From: Acanthococcus lagerstroemiae
Lineage: Eukaryota > Arthropoda > Insecta > Hemiptera > Eriococcidae
Length of the DNA stretch: 64,000 nucleotides
Reading direction: 5' to 3'
Assembly: GCA_031841125.1 (NCBI GenBank)
Contig: CM063106.1
Coordinates: 31,492,001-31,556,000, forward strand
Shown: positions 37,434 through 49,920 of the stretch, one piece after another
Numbering within the stretch: position 1 is the stretch's first letter
Layout of the letters: the number at the start of each line of letters is the position of its first letter
Notes under the pieces: generated by a model
Seen by the model: only the letters and a program-made list of their open reading frames with translations
What the model was told of the DNA's origin: nothing
The model's database searches: none
Position numbers and translations under genes: made by a program

Positions 37434-38200
37434 TGTGGAATAATCTTGTGTAAGCAGAATAATACTGCAACCAAAAATTCATACATCATTATATTTTCTT
37501 GAGTAACACAAATTTATGAAAGCGTTGACATATAGTTTATTTCAGCCATGTAATTAGTAATAGAAGCTCTACTTGGTGCAGTGGCAGACTTAGGATGAGC
37601 TGGTGTTGTCTGCAGGGTGGCTTATGAGAATAGGCGGAAATGAAGTACCAATCAATCCTATTAGTAATCATGAAGTCTTCAAGTTGAGGTTCTAAGCTCA
37701 CCTAAAAGAATTCATGATTACCGACAGGACTGATTGAGACACTTCATTTTCGCCTATTCTCCTTGTCAAAGAGGAGTAAACGACCGCGTGATTGGACTAG
37801 TCAAATCCTCATCACAAGTAGCGGGTAGCTTCTTAATTGACTACTCTGGCACTATATTCTGCCGAGTAGAAGATACATATCAACAGTCGGCCATTGACCT
37901 TAACTAATGTTCTTACAAAGGGGCAAACAACCACGTTTTGCGACCATGTGAAATAATCTTGTATAAACAGAGTAATACTGCAACCCAAAATTCATACATC
38001 ATCACAATTATATTTATGATGAATACAAATTTATGAAATGGTTGGAATATAGATTATATCGGCCAATTACTTAGTTACGAAAGCTCAACTTGGAATAGTG
38101 GAAGGCTTGCAGTACATTATCAACATTGCCAGGCCACCGTGCAGGCAATACAAGCTCACCACAAGTCTTCCACTGCAGGAAACTGAGCTTTCATAACTAA
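37434..38200. repeat. two diverged direct repeats, each followed by a hairpin
   Basis: About 140 bp at 37434-37575 recur at 37951-38105 (both with AATAATCTTGT, ATACTGCAACC and AAATTCATACATCAT). After each comes a palindrome: 37626-37761 (arms GAGAATAGGCGGAAATGAAG..) and 38071-38200 (arms TTAGTTACGAAAGCTCA..). The start of the unit reappears inverted at 40193-40219. Looks like a duplicated non-autonomous element. Confidence 0.65.
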
Positions 38201-38354
38201 TTATAGTGGACGAATCAAATTATGCGGGACGAATTCCACCCCATAAGTCTGTAGAATCACCGTCTTTTATTGGAATTGTTGGATTAAATTGACATATCAA
38301 TTTTCCAGCCAAAACATGATGAAAAAATACTGGTTTATCCTGTTTAATCGTAGA

Positions 38355-38560
38355 ATATTATTATTATTATTATTTGTGCCCCCCCCCTCCCACCTCCAAC
38401 TGGTGCCCGATGGTCCCAATAATGATGAGGGACAGTACAGAATGGAAAATAAAAACTAAAACTAAACTGTAGAGGAGAAAAGGTTGACACCGGAACAGAC
38501 ATACAGGATCGACTGCGGAGAGGGTCCAAGGTCATCACCGCGGGTCCCAGAAACTGAGGG
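38355..38560 (-). mobile_element. 3' end of a LINE with (AAT)n tail, minus strand
   Basis: The ATT microsatellite at 38355-38372 is followed by a C run and GGTGCCCGATGGTCCCAATAA..GAGGGACAGTA. The same phrase (GGTACCCGGAGGTCCCATTGAC..GGGACAGTA) ends the LINE at 32700. I infer a shared 3' terminus. Confidence 0.5.
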
Positions 38561-38699
38561 GTTTAATAGCCAAGGGGTGTAAGGGTATACCAGATAATCT
38601 TAAATGCGCATGGGAGCACCACAAGGGAAACGGACCTCCATTCTAACATCTGTTGCAGTACCCTGCTAACAGAACCGATGTACTGGCTTCTAGACATGC

Positions 38700-39950
38700 A
38701 AAATAAGAGGAACTAGATCACCTGCAAAGGCTCGCGTGTGTGATGACAACGGGGGCAATGAGTACAGTGCCGACAAAGGCACTGGAAAGGCTCCTAAACT
38801 TGCCACTACTTCACACTGCAATAGAAGCAGCTGCGATAATCAAATCGGAGCTTATCGTCTGGGTTAACCAAACCTTCAGGCCCAAAAAACAAGCCACAGA
38901 AGAATATGGGAGATGGCGGGGACGATAGACAAATGCTTTGGGATGCCAAAGGATAGAATCGCGATGGAACACTACTTTGACAAGCCGTACCATGCGCTAA
39001 TACCCACATGGGAGGCTTGGGAAAAGAGGTGGTCAAGCATTCTAGGAAAAGAGGAGAATGTGTGGTTTGCAGATTCCTCTACGAATGATCAAGGTGTAGG
39101 AATCGGAATCACGAATGCAAAAGAACTGTTCAGTAGCACTGGGCGAGGACGTCACTATCCTCCAAGCAGAGATAATGGCGATCACGGTGGCCATTGACAA
39201 AAGCCAGCAGAAGGGCCTTGTTAATAAGCAGATCTATATCTGTACAGACAGTCAATCGGCTATTAAGGCACTACTGTCACGCCAAACTACATATCCGGTG
39301 GTGGCGGATTGTGTTAACAAACTATACACCCTTGCTCAGGAGAACTGTGTCACCATACTATGGACACCGGGACACTGCGACATAAAAGGGAACATGATCG
39401 CTGGCAAGCTAGCGAAGGAGGGCATAAAAAAAGAACTGGCAACACCCAGGCCGTGTCTTCCTGTAGCATACAGCGTCATAAAATTCAATGTGAAGGCTTG
39501 GATAAGCAGACGGCACTGGCGATTGGCCGTGGCATGAACGTCAGCAAAACACTGATAGGGGACGCCCCCAGTAAGTATGCCACGTTCCTATTAGGGCTTG
39601 ACAGGAAACATGCAAGGCTCATGGGCGGACTACTAACTGATCATGTGGCCATAAAGCACGTGTGGTATAAAATAGCAGTGGTAAAAAGCGGCTCCTGTAG
39701 GTACTGCGGAGAAGAGGAAGAAACCTCGATCCATATCCTATGTCAATGTCCAGCAATAGCCAGGGCAAGACGCGAAGCATTGGGACTAAAGTATCCAGCA
39801 CCCAGTGAAGTCAAAGGGATAGAGCTAAGTAAAATTCGCACGTTAGCTATAAAAGTGCGGCTACCGAACTGATCCTTAACAGCAACTTGAGGAATAGTGC
39901 AATGGACTGCAAAGTCTGAGCACTCGGCGCATACAGCGCCACCTCACACA
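38700..39950 (+). pseudogene. LINE fragment with RNase H domain (I/R1/Loa-like)
   Basis: C-terminal part of a non-LTR retrotransposon polyprotein. It reads LQRLACVMTTGAMSTVPTK, then RNase H blocks WFADSS, LQAEIMAITVAID, YICTDSQSAIKAL and WTPGHCDIKGNMIAGKLAKEG, then a terminal knuckle CRYCGEEEETSIHILCQC. Frameshifts occur near 38930, 39128 and 39500. The fourth catalytic Asp of RNase H (usually in GN..AD) reads Gly. It is dead and 5'-truncated. Confidence 0.85.
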
Positions 39951-41440
39951 CAAATAACGAATGAAGTATCAACACTTTTCAATGATCGAAAAGATCAAAC
40001 CTCTCGTCTCAGATCAGTCCAGTTGTGGTTGGTGAACATTTCTGGTATTAGAAAAGAATGAGATGACCAGATGATGATAAGTCGAAACTCGAAACTGATT
40101 CCGAAACTGAAGCTGAGAGGTAATCATATCAGTGATGCAATCAAGCTGAATCCGAATCTAAGTTCATAAGTTTCGACTTTCCTAACCCTGCTCTGCTTAC
40201 ACAAGATTATTCTACATCTCTCTTTTTGAAACAAAACGAAGAAATGCCAACAGACTACAACAAATTCCTCGGAAACGTAGAACTTTAATCGACTTAGAGA
40301 AACTGCGAATCATTACAGACTAAACAAATATCAACCATGCAGCATCTTACCAACCTGTACAGGATTTCGTTTCAATGAGGAAATTATTGTTACACCGGAC
40401 TAGCGACAAGAAATCATTGTTCAACGAATAATATTTCGTTAACCTTTTAGATTGCCAAATTACTAAACGGGAAGGGCTCGTTAGATAACATGCGTCCAAT
40501 ACAGAGATTCAAATCCGGGTACTTCGTAACTGTTCGGCAATTACACACTAAACCTTGGAATTTAATTGTCCCCACTTTCGATTGACTTTGAACTAATTCG
40601 AAAATAAACAACCGAATAATTTTCAAAATAAAAAACTTTTCATCAGCTATGCCAAAGGCGAAGATATGAGATTCCAACAAGCGGTACAAATTTCTCACAA
40701 TTTTCATGAATTTAGACGAGCTAGAAAAGATGATTGCCCTAGATACAATAACTCTGGAAAAATGTGTCCGTGTCAGTTACTTCGTAGTCTTATTAAGACT
40801 CCACGTCAACGTCAATTCGTGTCACATTTCTGAACTAGGAAACTGCAAATTACAGAAAGAGAGGGGGCAGGGGCACACAGAGAAAAAAAAAATAGAGCAC
40901 GTATTCCATAACCACATTAACATTCTCGTCATCTGAAGTCAGATTTCAGGAACCATTCTCGCCAACAACTATCACTAAATACCGGCTTTAATGACCGGCA
41001 TCTGTGTATGCGCGCGCATCTCATTAGTCGTTCACCTGGGAAGTATCAATAAGACGGGCACCCGTTCCCTCGGAGAACGCCAGACGAACGTAAATAAATT
41101 CGGAGGCCGCGCGGCCGCGCTAAGCTCAAACAAAACAATTCGGGTGAGCACCGTCTGGGAACAACACGTGTGCTGTCTACAAAAATTTCTTCAAATTCGT
41201 GATTTGAAATCACGATTGTGCCTCTACAATAAATTTGAAAAAAAATCTCTATATTTAATGTATTACAAATGTAGAATACGTAGACCATGTAATTTATGTA
41301 CAATACATGTAGAATATGTAAAATACGTAAAAGATTAGTAAAACGGGCCGAATTTTTTTTTAATTTTGCGAAAGAAGTGTTCATCGGAGCAACGCAAATT
41401 ATACGTATTACAAATAGGAATATTTTTCTCTGAGTTTGAT

Positions 41441-41798
41441 CATGGAGTCTACCAGTTTCATAAAATGAAAATTCATGCTATTTTCTTGTTTTTTAAAATG
41501 AAAATACATGCTATTTTCTTGTTTTTTCATGCCATTTTTCATGCTTCAAATGTTCTCTAAAAAGTACCCCCCCCCCAGTATATACTTGTTTTGTAGGAAA
41601 TTTCACGCACTTTTTTGGCAGTTTCATTCTGATTAGATACTTTAATATGTAATATAAAAACTTTACATCAAAAAAACTTTTGAGTTATAATGTTAAAAAT
41701 TCATAAGAAGTATGCCATTTTCATGCGTTCATACTATTTTAAGCAAACATCATGCTATTTTCTGGTTTTGCAGGTTTCCATGTTCGGTAGACACCCTG
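41441..41798. mobile_element. CAGGGTG-ended element, left end mutated
   Basis: Left end CATGGAGTCTACCAG and right end TTCGGTAGACACCCTG. Flanks TTGAT and TTGGT (4 of 5). The interior carries TTCATGCTATTTTCTTG repeats as in 23816-24098. Confidence 0.75.
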
Positions 41799-42162
41799 TT
41801 GGTGCTCTTAGAACTTTCTAGATTTTAGAGTTTGTTGAAGATTTCCTGGCTTCCAGCTAGCTAGGCCACCACAAAATCTATATTTCTTGAGCACATTCTC
41901 GAAGCAATAGCTGGCCCGTCAGAGTCTCCAATGGCTAGAGAGAAAATCAAACTCTATCCCTTCAAAGGACAGAATGAGCACCAACAACGAAGAAGAGTGA
42001 GCTAAACTCTTATATAATTCTGACATCTTAGTTTTAAAATGTGAGCTATAAAAATATATGAGTTCCCCAAAGATCTATGAATGAAACATTCCTAACTCTT
42101 CTCCTTCTATACTATAATATTATTAGTCCAGGCAAAGAAGCTAAAATCAAGTGCTAATAAGG

Positions 42163-42537
42163 AAAAAATTGGGGGGCAAAGGTTTCTCTTCGGAAATATG
42201 TTCGATGAGGTCCCAGGAAGTATATCCTGAAAAGTTTACCCCCCCCCCCTAGCCCGTCCGCTTAACTCGTGGAGAGTTCAAACGTTTTCCAAATTGAGTT
42301 TTTTTCGAAAAATAAGCCTTTTTTGGGGAAAATGTCGAATACAAAAGTTATTCCCCTTCAAATTCTCTATCGAATGGTACCCAACATAGCCATGCTCGGA
42401 AGAACTGGGCCTACGTAAATCACTTTCAATCAAGCCAGAAAACATAAAAATCTTGGAAATTGATTTTTTCCCCCTTTCTAAATATGGACTGTTAGGGGAA
42501 TGTATGAGAGATGAATTTTTTAGCATCAAATTTACGA
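42163..42537 (-). repeat. left arm of a large inverted repeat
   Basis: About 375 bp, inverted relative to 43981-44378. Shared landmarks include CTAACAGTCCATATTT, CCAAGATTTTTA, TGTTGGGTACCATTC and TTTTCCAAATTGAG. Frames in either arm are not recognisable proteins. Confidence 0.8.
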
Positions 42538-42866
42538 TCAGATGGTGTTGAAAAATTCTCAACTGAGGGCATCTGATTTTTGCCTTTACATCCAAACAAG
42601 CATACACATACACAAACGTGCTGTTTTTCTCATTTTTATTGAACATTCTATTTCATCCGATATACTTTCGTATTTTGTACAAAAATAAAAATTTGGTATC
42701 CTCAAACATCATAATACAGGGTGTCTACAGAAATTGAAAAGTAAAAATGAAGTACTTTTTTACGACCCTTCGCAGGACTGTAGCAGAATATTTACCATCT
42801 CTTCCTCGAGTGTGCAAATCTTGTATCTGTTTCCAATTATTTTATCCCGTTCACCCCTCTCTCCTG

Positions 42867-43077
42867 GGGGTCTGATTGGCCGAGTGGATAGCGCGTTGGT
42901 CTCGGAATCTGGAGGTCCCGGGTTCGAGTCCACGTAGCAACTCGCCAGATTTCGACCTAGGCCGGTTTTTCGGCCAGAAGGGAACAGGACTAAGACAGCC
43001 CTAACAACCTTCCCGGCTTTTCTGAGGTTGTGCTCGAAAGGGCGGATTCCAGGGCTCGGGTTGAGAGCAAATCAGAA
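42867..43077 (+). mobile_element. tRNA-derived SINE, plus orientation
   Basis: Head GGGTCTGATTGGCCGAGTGG, B box GGGTTCGAGTCC (canonical), body TTTCGACCTAGGCCGGTTTT, tail CCAGGGCTCGGGTTGAGAGC. No variable arm or acceptor stem of a functional tRNA. Confidence 0.92.
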
Positions 43078-43159
43078 CAAGCCAGTAGGGTCGGCCTTTC
43101 AGCCGAAGTCTGGGCGGCTATTCCACTAACCAACTTCGAACAAAAAGTACCATCGTACT

Positions 43160-43330
43160 TGGACGCTGTTAAGCGTCAGGGAACCAACCAGCAAAATCTG
43201 TTTTTTGAGAACACGTGATTCTAAGTTCAAGAGCCATGTAGAAACTATATGACATAGCGTTTACTGATAAGCTTTGATCAATGTGAGTACACATTTTTGA
43301 ATCGGGGGCCTAATTCTGAAAAATTCTACT
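43160..43330 (+). repeat. dispersed repeat shared with 49735-49920
   Basis: Contains AAAATCTGTTTTTTGAGAA, TGACATAGC, GATAAGCTTT, GTACACATTTTTG and ATCGGGGCC in the same order as the second copy at 49735-49920. Nature unknown. Confidence 0.7.
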
Positions 43331-43980
43331 TTTTACGATCCTTCCAACAATACTAATAACTCATTTTGTTTACAAAACGACCCTACTTTCAGCAAGAATC
43401 ATATACAATACATATTACAAACCTCGCAAAATGAACTCCTTTCATCCATTCCTTGTGTTGATACCTCAAGTCCCTTTTGCTAAGACTGTAAGCACGATAT
43501 AAAAACATCTTCCTATCCGTTTCTTTTACACACAATTACGTTCACTTTTACATTTAAAACCACAAGCGCAACTGCCGAAAGCAAACGCGATTCATTCTCC
43601 TGTATCTGGAACATTGACTGATAAGTAAAAGAGCCAATGGAAGACAAACACAAACCACTTACGTTACGCGTCGTGTGGAATTATTTTTCCAGTGTATAAG
43701 GCTCGGCTACACCGACCCTAAAAATGACCCCTCCCACCTTTTTGCTCCCCCACTTCCCCTTCCTTGAGAATATAGATCCTGCGCTACACTTTTCAATGAC
43801 CAATCATATACATACATACATGAATCAGAAAAATATTTATTCTCGAGTATTTGTGTATTTCTAACAAAAATGAAGAACTTTTCAATTTTTTTCTTTTCCA
43901 ATTTCAGCACTTTTCAGGACTTTTAGGACCTATTTTCAAAATTCAGGACTTCTCAGCACCTGTAGATACCTTGTAACATG

Positions 43981-44378
43981 GTAAATTTGATGGCAAAAAA
44001 TATTTATCCCTCATACATTCTCCTAACAGTCCATATTTTGGAATAAACATTAGAAAAAACATCAATTTCCAAGATTTTTAGATTTTCTGGCTCAATGAAG
44101 GCGATTTATGTGGAGCCAGTTCTTCCGAACATGGTCATGTTGGGTACCATTCAAAAGAGAATTTCAAGAGGAACAACTTTTGTATCAGACATTTTTTCCA
44201 AAGAGGCTTATTTTCCAAGAAAAATCGAAAAAATCTCAATTTGGAAAACTTCGAACATCCCACGGTTGGCGGCCGAGCTAGGGGGGGGGGGGAAGAGGGT
44301 GTAAACTTATCAGGATACACTTCCTAAGACCTCAAAGAACATATTCCGAAAGAGAAAACGTCCCCCCCCAATTTTTTC
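43981..44378 (+). repeat. right arm of a large inverted repeat
   Basis: Inverted, diverged copy of 42163-42537 (see left arm). Together with the spacer this forms a 2.2-kb foldback structure. Confidence 0.8.
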
Positions 44379-44433
44379 CTTTTTCACAGCTTCATTTCCT
44401 GGCAGGCGAACATTTTACCCCTGAACCATCAAT

Positions 44434-44480
44434 GCTCGAAAGAGCGGATTCCAGAGCTCGGGGTGATAGCAAATTATTAC
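44434..44480 (+). mobile_element. SINE tail fragment
   Basis: TGCTCGAAAGAGCGGATTCC..GAGCTCGGGGTGA matches the 3' tail of the tRNA-derived SINE. Head and body are absent. Confidence 0.7.
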
Positions 44481-47400
44481 AGAAGAGCTTCATTTCCTGG
44501 ACTATATATGCCAACACAGCACATAGCTGCATATAATGCTACAGTTTCCAGCTTTAAAATTTAATAAATAACAGAAATTCTTCCCAAGAATGAATTTCTA
44601 AAATATTCTACACATTCACATATTCTACATCATAATTTTCTACATAGTTCACATACGTGTCTTGCGCGTAGAAAACCGCGTAGCCGTAGAGAATTTGTTC
44701 TACGGCAAAACCCTGTTCGGGACAGTGATGACGAGCTTAGCCATTCATCAGCCTTAGCTTTAAGCCATTGGCCGAGCAATTTTGGTCAAGATCAGCTAGC
44801 TCTGTTAACTTAGCTAATAAAGAATGATGTAAATATTAGCAAATCCAAAAGTTTTTACAGAATCGCTAATGAAAAGCTAATCCGGCTCTGCCGCGGTTGG
44901 TGTTTCATCATTCCCGAATTCTGAACATCTGATCTTCTGAACCTGGTCTCATTTAGTTCGTTTTGTTTTGTGTTTATCGCATTTCGCGCCACCGGAATTA
45001 ACCCTTAGCTTTCATCATTTAGCCATTAGGTGTTCGAATTTTAACCCTTACGCAATAGTTGTTAGCTAGTCATTCACTGGTTTCAACTGTTAGCTGTATC
45101 TCTCATCAGTCAAAGTCATTACTTTTTGGCTGACGCTTTAGCATCTCGTAATAGCTTATCGCCTCTGGTTCGGAATCATAGCTGAAAAATTCTAACGGAT
45201 ATCTCCAACAAGCGCGTTACCGATCAACGGAGCAAATATCCAACACCCTACTGACAGACAATAGAAAGTTCAAAAATCTATAAAAATCACCTAGAATCAT
45301 AAATGAGAGAAAAATTGTAAAATCAAATCTCCGCTAGTACGATAGCACATTACATAGTACAAATACTTCGTGGGAGAGGGGGGGGGGGGTAAATATCCCA
45401 GTGATCAGTTAGTTTTTAATTTTAGTAATTTAAATCATTTTTCCAAGATTTTTTGGATTTTTCCAATTTTAAAATCATAAAAATGTAAAACATGATATTC
45501 CATAACGATTTCAGAAAGAAATTCACGTGTTTTCTGATTTTGCCTGTCTCTGGTTTCAACACGTTCCGACATTGTCTGAATAGTTTTCACAAAGTCTAAA
45601 CCAATCTCAATAAACACTGATATATCCAATGAGTACTCGGTCTTAATTAGTTTTAAAGTCATAATAGACACATAATGGGTTTTGAATCATGCGTACAATT
45701 CCAGATTCTTAACAGATTTATACTGCGGATCCGAAGCGTGAACTTGAAGCCCCAGAGTCGACCACTTTCACGAGGAGCCGCCGGAGCAGAAGGCCAGGAA
45801 AACAATTTGCTGAAATCGGAGCCAAATTCTGACTTCCCGTCGTCGCCCTCGTAATCTCAAAACTTCCTCCCGCATGCTTCAGACTTCTAGCGAATCTTAT
45901 AGATTTCTTCAAAAACCTTGTTCCAAGTACCTCCTAACAAGTCTCAATTAGTCGATGATATGGTGGAGCGTATGGCAGTGCCAGATAAAGTCTCAAATAA
46001 TGTTAACGAGTTTCAAGTGCCTCAAGGACATAGTGATGAATGAGTTCTATGGAGACGTATTTCAAACAGAATCTTGACAAATTTGAGGTCCCAAAAGAAA
46101 CTAAATAAGGGGTCTCAACACTTGTTATCAATGCCTCGGCAAGATAAGTCTTCACCTAGTATCAACACTCAATGCAACGTAAGCAGATTCACAGACACGT
46201 AACGAATGAACCTTGACCGTATCTTAGAGATTTCTATCATGACCTAAATTGACCTCAATAAATCTAAATGCATCTCAAGAAATTTCGGTAAGCCTTAAGA
46301 TCTTGACTTGCCTTAATAAATATGATAATTATTCTAAACACACGTCAGAATCTAGTAAGTCTGTACAAGATCACAATTAATTTTAATAAGTCTAAACAAT
46401 CAGTTACAGGGACTCGATGTCTTCACAAAATTCCAACTAGTCTTAATAAGTTTGAAGTCAATTAACGAATCTTACGTAGTCATTGCGGATTCTTAATTGA
46501 TCTTAACGAGTCGGAATTAAATTTTAACGCCAGTTCAAGCAATCTCGACAAGTAATGAATCCAATAGTCTTCAATCAAGCAATCTCGGCAAATATGAATC
46601 CAATATAGTCTTCAATCAGTTTCAACTAGTTTTATGAGTCCTGCTCTAGTCGGAGTTAGTTTCAACGGTCTTTTAAGCAATCTTAACAAGTTAGGGGCTT
46701 AATATAGCCTCTACCCGATATCAACCAATCTTCATCAACTGAAACAAGTCTGAGTCATAAATATCAATTTCTAAAACATCATTAGTTTCAACAAGATTCT
46801 AAGTCCCAACGGTATCTTATTTTTAGGCTGTTTTTCTGTCTGCATGCATTCCCTCTCATCCCTTTCCTGCATCTTCCAAGTTACTCTTAAATACTGGAGT
46901 CACAGAGGAAGCGGAGTCGCAAAATTTTCAAAGCTTCCTATGTAAGACGCTGGAAAAATAAAAATATCGAAGATACACCGAGATCATAATTCTTCTGTTT
47001 ATGAGAACAACGAAATCGAACGTTCATATTCTCAACACACAAGAGCAAGCAAGGATGGGAAGGGAAGATCACGTAATCTTCTGAAAACGACCACAAAAAT
47101 TGAGCGAAATTGTGATATATGATTATAAAGATCAACAAGTTGGTGACAAGATATTTCTTTTCCACGATTTAAGATCTGTTATTCTGCCGAAAAGATACTT
47201 CGATGTGAATCTTTGATTTTTATCAATCTTTTAAATGATTTGTAGATCATGAACTTCAGTATTACTGAATCTTACCCATCTCTAATCGGGAAGAATACTT
47301 GAATTTCGGGAAGGGATACATCACCAGAGCCAAAACAATAAGTGATCGCCCCAACAAGAAAACCAAAGGAAAAACTCATATGAATCAGAAGAACTTTACC

Positions 47401-49734
47401 GCGTCTGTACAGGCCTTCTCTAACCCAATCAACTTATGAAGACTTACAGCTACAACAGATACAATTACGAACGAATTAAACAGACTATTCCAGAACATGA
47501 ATGAACGAGAAATATTCAATTCATTGTTTACGTAAGCACGAACTATAATTATTTTGCGTACGTCCATTCACAACGGAAACTGAAGACAACGAAAAATAAA
47601 TTGCGCACCCAAGCGATAATTTTTCATTCTTGAAACCCAATTCCGTAATTAATGAAACCGATTTCCCGGAAATTCTTTTACGACACTCTTGAAAATATAA
47701 ATACCAATAGTATACATTGCCATCTACCAAACAGAAGACTTACAAGACACGCTGTTATTTCACGAATCACGCACATGCACGATCGGATTATAGGAACAAT
47801 AATACGAAAAATCGAAAGAAATATGTACTTATTCAAAACGACTGATCCAGAATCCAAAGGGTGAATCGACACAGAGCTTTTCCAAGGGAGAAAAGCTTGG
47901 CGAAATAAATACGATATGTTTATAGTATATTCGCGAACATTTCACACATTCAACTTACCATCACATGAAAGAAATCTCTATTAGGTAAGATCAGTAAAGA
48001 ATACTCCAGGAATTTCGAGGACTGCGAAATGGGCACGATGAAAATGGACGCCGGGTGATAGAATGCACTACGATTTCGTTTCTTTTCAACCTGCAGAATG
48101 AATTGAAAAAGGAAAAAAAAAACTATGAGAACTCGTTTTAAATCGTAACAATGGGTTAAACCAACCACCGTCGCCCTATTTTAACGTACACACCTGGCGG
48201 TGTTTCGGTATTCAGCCGAAGGCAATACATACAATTATTATCGTCTGAATTTAAGGGACTACGAGTACGAGCCAGCATTTGGCTATTCTTCCTGAACCCT
48301 TACCCATAAATTTCGAAATGCATTCGAACTGATTGAAAAAGCAAGAATAAAATCAACGCAAGAACTAATGAAACCGATACAAGACGGCTTATACATGGCA
48401 CACAAAGATTCGGAATTAAAACAGGCGATACATAGAAATACCATTACATACAAATAAATACTGAAGATAATGTTCGGAACTAGGTAGCATGACCTGAATT
48501 AACAAAATAAACTGTCACGACAAAATAGACATGATGAATTACATGGTTAAGGGCGTGATATCTTATAACTGGCATTCATTATTATTAGTTCAGTACATTC
48601 CCATCACCTTTTAACTGACTGTTCTTTTACTGATAATTTAAAACTCATGTCATGACGAAAAGACTAGAACGAAAACGCAATTTAAGTGACCAAATCGCAG
48701 CCATCACAGGTGAATTCGTAGTTACAAAGGTTCGTGCTGTCAAAGGAAACTCGCTTACTTAGTAGAAACAATGCTTTAGAGACGGTTGAGAAATATATAA
48801 ATTCTCAGAAAACCGAATGACGTATCATGAAACAAGAATACGAAAACCACATGCGGAAGTCCAGGTACTTTTCCGGCTTATTCGTATCAATGATAAGGTA
48901 ACCGACAATACAATTAACACGAGTTACGTTAAGGGCATTACATATCTCGAAAAACTTCAATTAACTCACACTTGTATGCAACAGAAAATAAATAATTAGA
49001 AAACAATAAACGGGATAAGATACCGAAATAGCGAGTTATTGCACTCGCTCAAACTGTCCAACGTCTGGTCCAGGATCAAATTATTCCGGCATTTCAGAGC
49101 ACACCACTTGTCGCAAGAAAATTTCGTTAACAAAAGAAACGAATTCTTTAATACCTGATCAAAGTAACTTTTCTTTGTATCATTTACAACCGAATTTTGA
49201 GGGTAATCAGCGGTTAACTAATAAGTCGGCGAGTAACCGGCTCAACATTCACGTGAAATCGTAACAGTAAAATATTCGCAAGCAATCTCCTTAAGAATGC
49301 ACCGAACTTACAAAGAATTGAATACTTACTTCAGGAGTGAAGAATTTACATAGGAAATTGAACTTCAGAACGTTAACACGATTATAAATTATTAATTTTT
49401 TTACGAGCTGCTAACACGTGCACTTCAGTATCATAAAATCTGAAAACCAAAATGGCTGTTACGCGCAATAAGCAAAAAGTCGAGACGTTCTCCTCCCCGC
49501 ACCCGTATAACTGACATGAAATGTGAAATCGAGTTCACAAGATGACAAGAATCATCATCAGAAAAAAAATTCTAGAAAGATTGCACTTGCACGGGCCATT
49601 TGCATGCACTGCTGCTGAGAGAGCGCAACACACTAGCACCCTCGCACGAAAATACCTGGAACTAACAATATCCTTGAACTATTTTTCATGAGGATGAAGG
49701 CATTTAGTTGATGGCGATGGCATATGGACGTTGT
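44480..49734. other. no gene recognised
   Basis: Apart from the diverged repeat tract at 45930-46800, only short overlapping frames on both strands. 44690-45130 has several TTAGCT/AGCTAA words. Confidence 0.5.
45930..46800 (+). repeat. strongly diverged repeat tract (GTCTCAATAAGTC words)
   Basis: About 870 bp in which phrases such as AAGTCTTAATAAGT, GATCTTAACGAGTC, CAAGCAATCTCGACAAG and AGTCTTCAATCA recur every 25-40 bases. CAAGCAATCTCG.CAA and ATGAATCCAATA are repeated closely at 46535-46620. No coding frame. Confidence 0.55.
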
Positions 49735-49920
49735 TAAGCAGAAAAAGCTCAAGCGACAAAATCTGTTTTTTGAGAAAACGTGTACCTAAAGCCCATGAAT
49801 AATGCCGGTTTACAGATGACATAGCTTTTCCTGTATTCCTGATAAAGCTTTTTTCAACGTGGGGGTAGTGGGTACACATTTTTGTATCGGGGCCCAATTT
49901 TGAAAAATTATACATTTTAG
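49735..49920 (+). repeat. second copy of the repeat at 43160-43330
   Basis: Collinear with the first copy, including AAAATCTGTTTTTTGAG and TACACATTTTTGTATCGGGGCC. It is longer between the first two landmarks. Confidence 0.7.

Larger units (their letters stand above)
42717..43973. mobile_element. CAGGGTG-ended element containing a SINE
   Basis: Ends CAGGGTGTCTACAG and CTGTAGATACCTTG. Flanks TAATA and TAACA (4 of 5). It is enlarged by a SINE (42867-43077) and by a repeat at 43160-43330. It lies in the spacer of the large inverted repeat. Confidence 0.7.

Noticed and set aside
42867..42940. Possible tRNA genes at SINE heads (TGGCCGAGTGG .. GGTTCGAGTCC), also at 27460, 34620, 54249 and 61081
   Set aside because: A and B boxes are present, but acceptor stems do not pair and each is followed by the same SINE body and tail.
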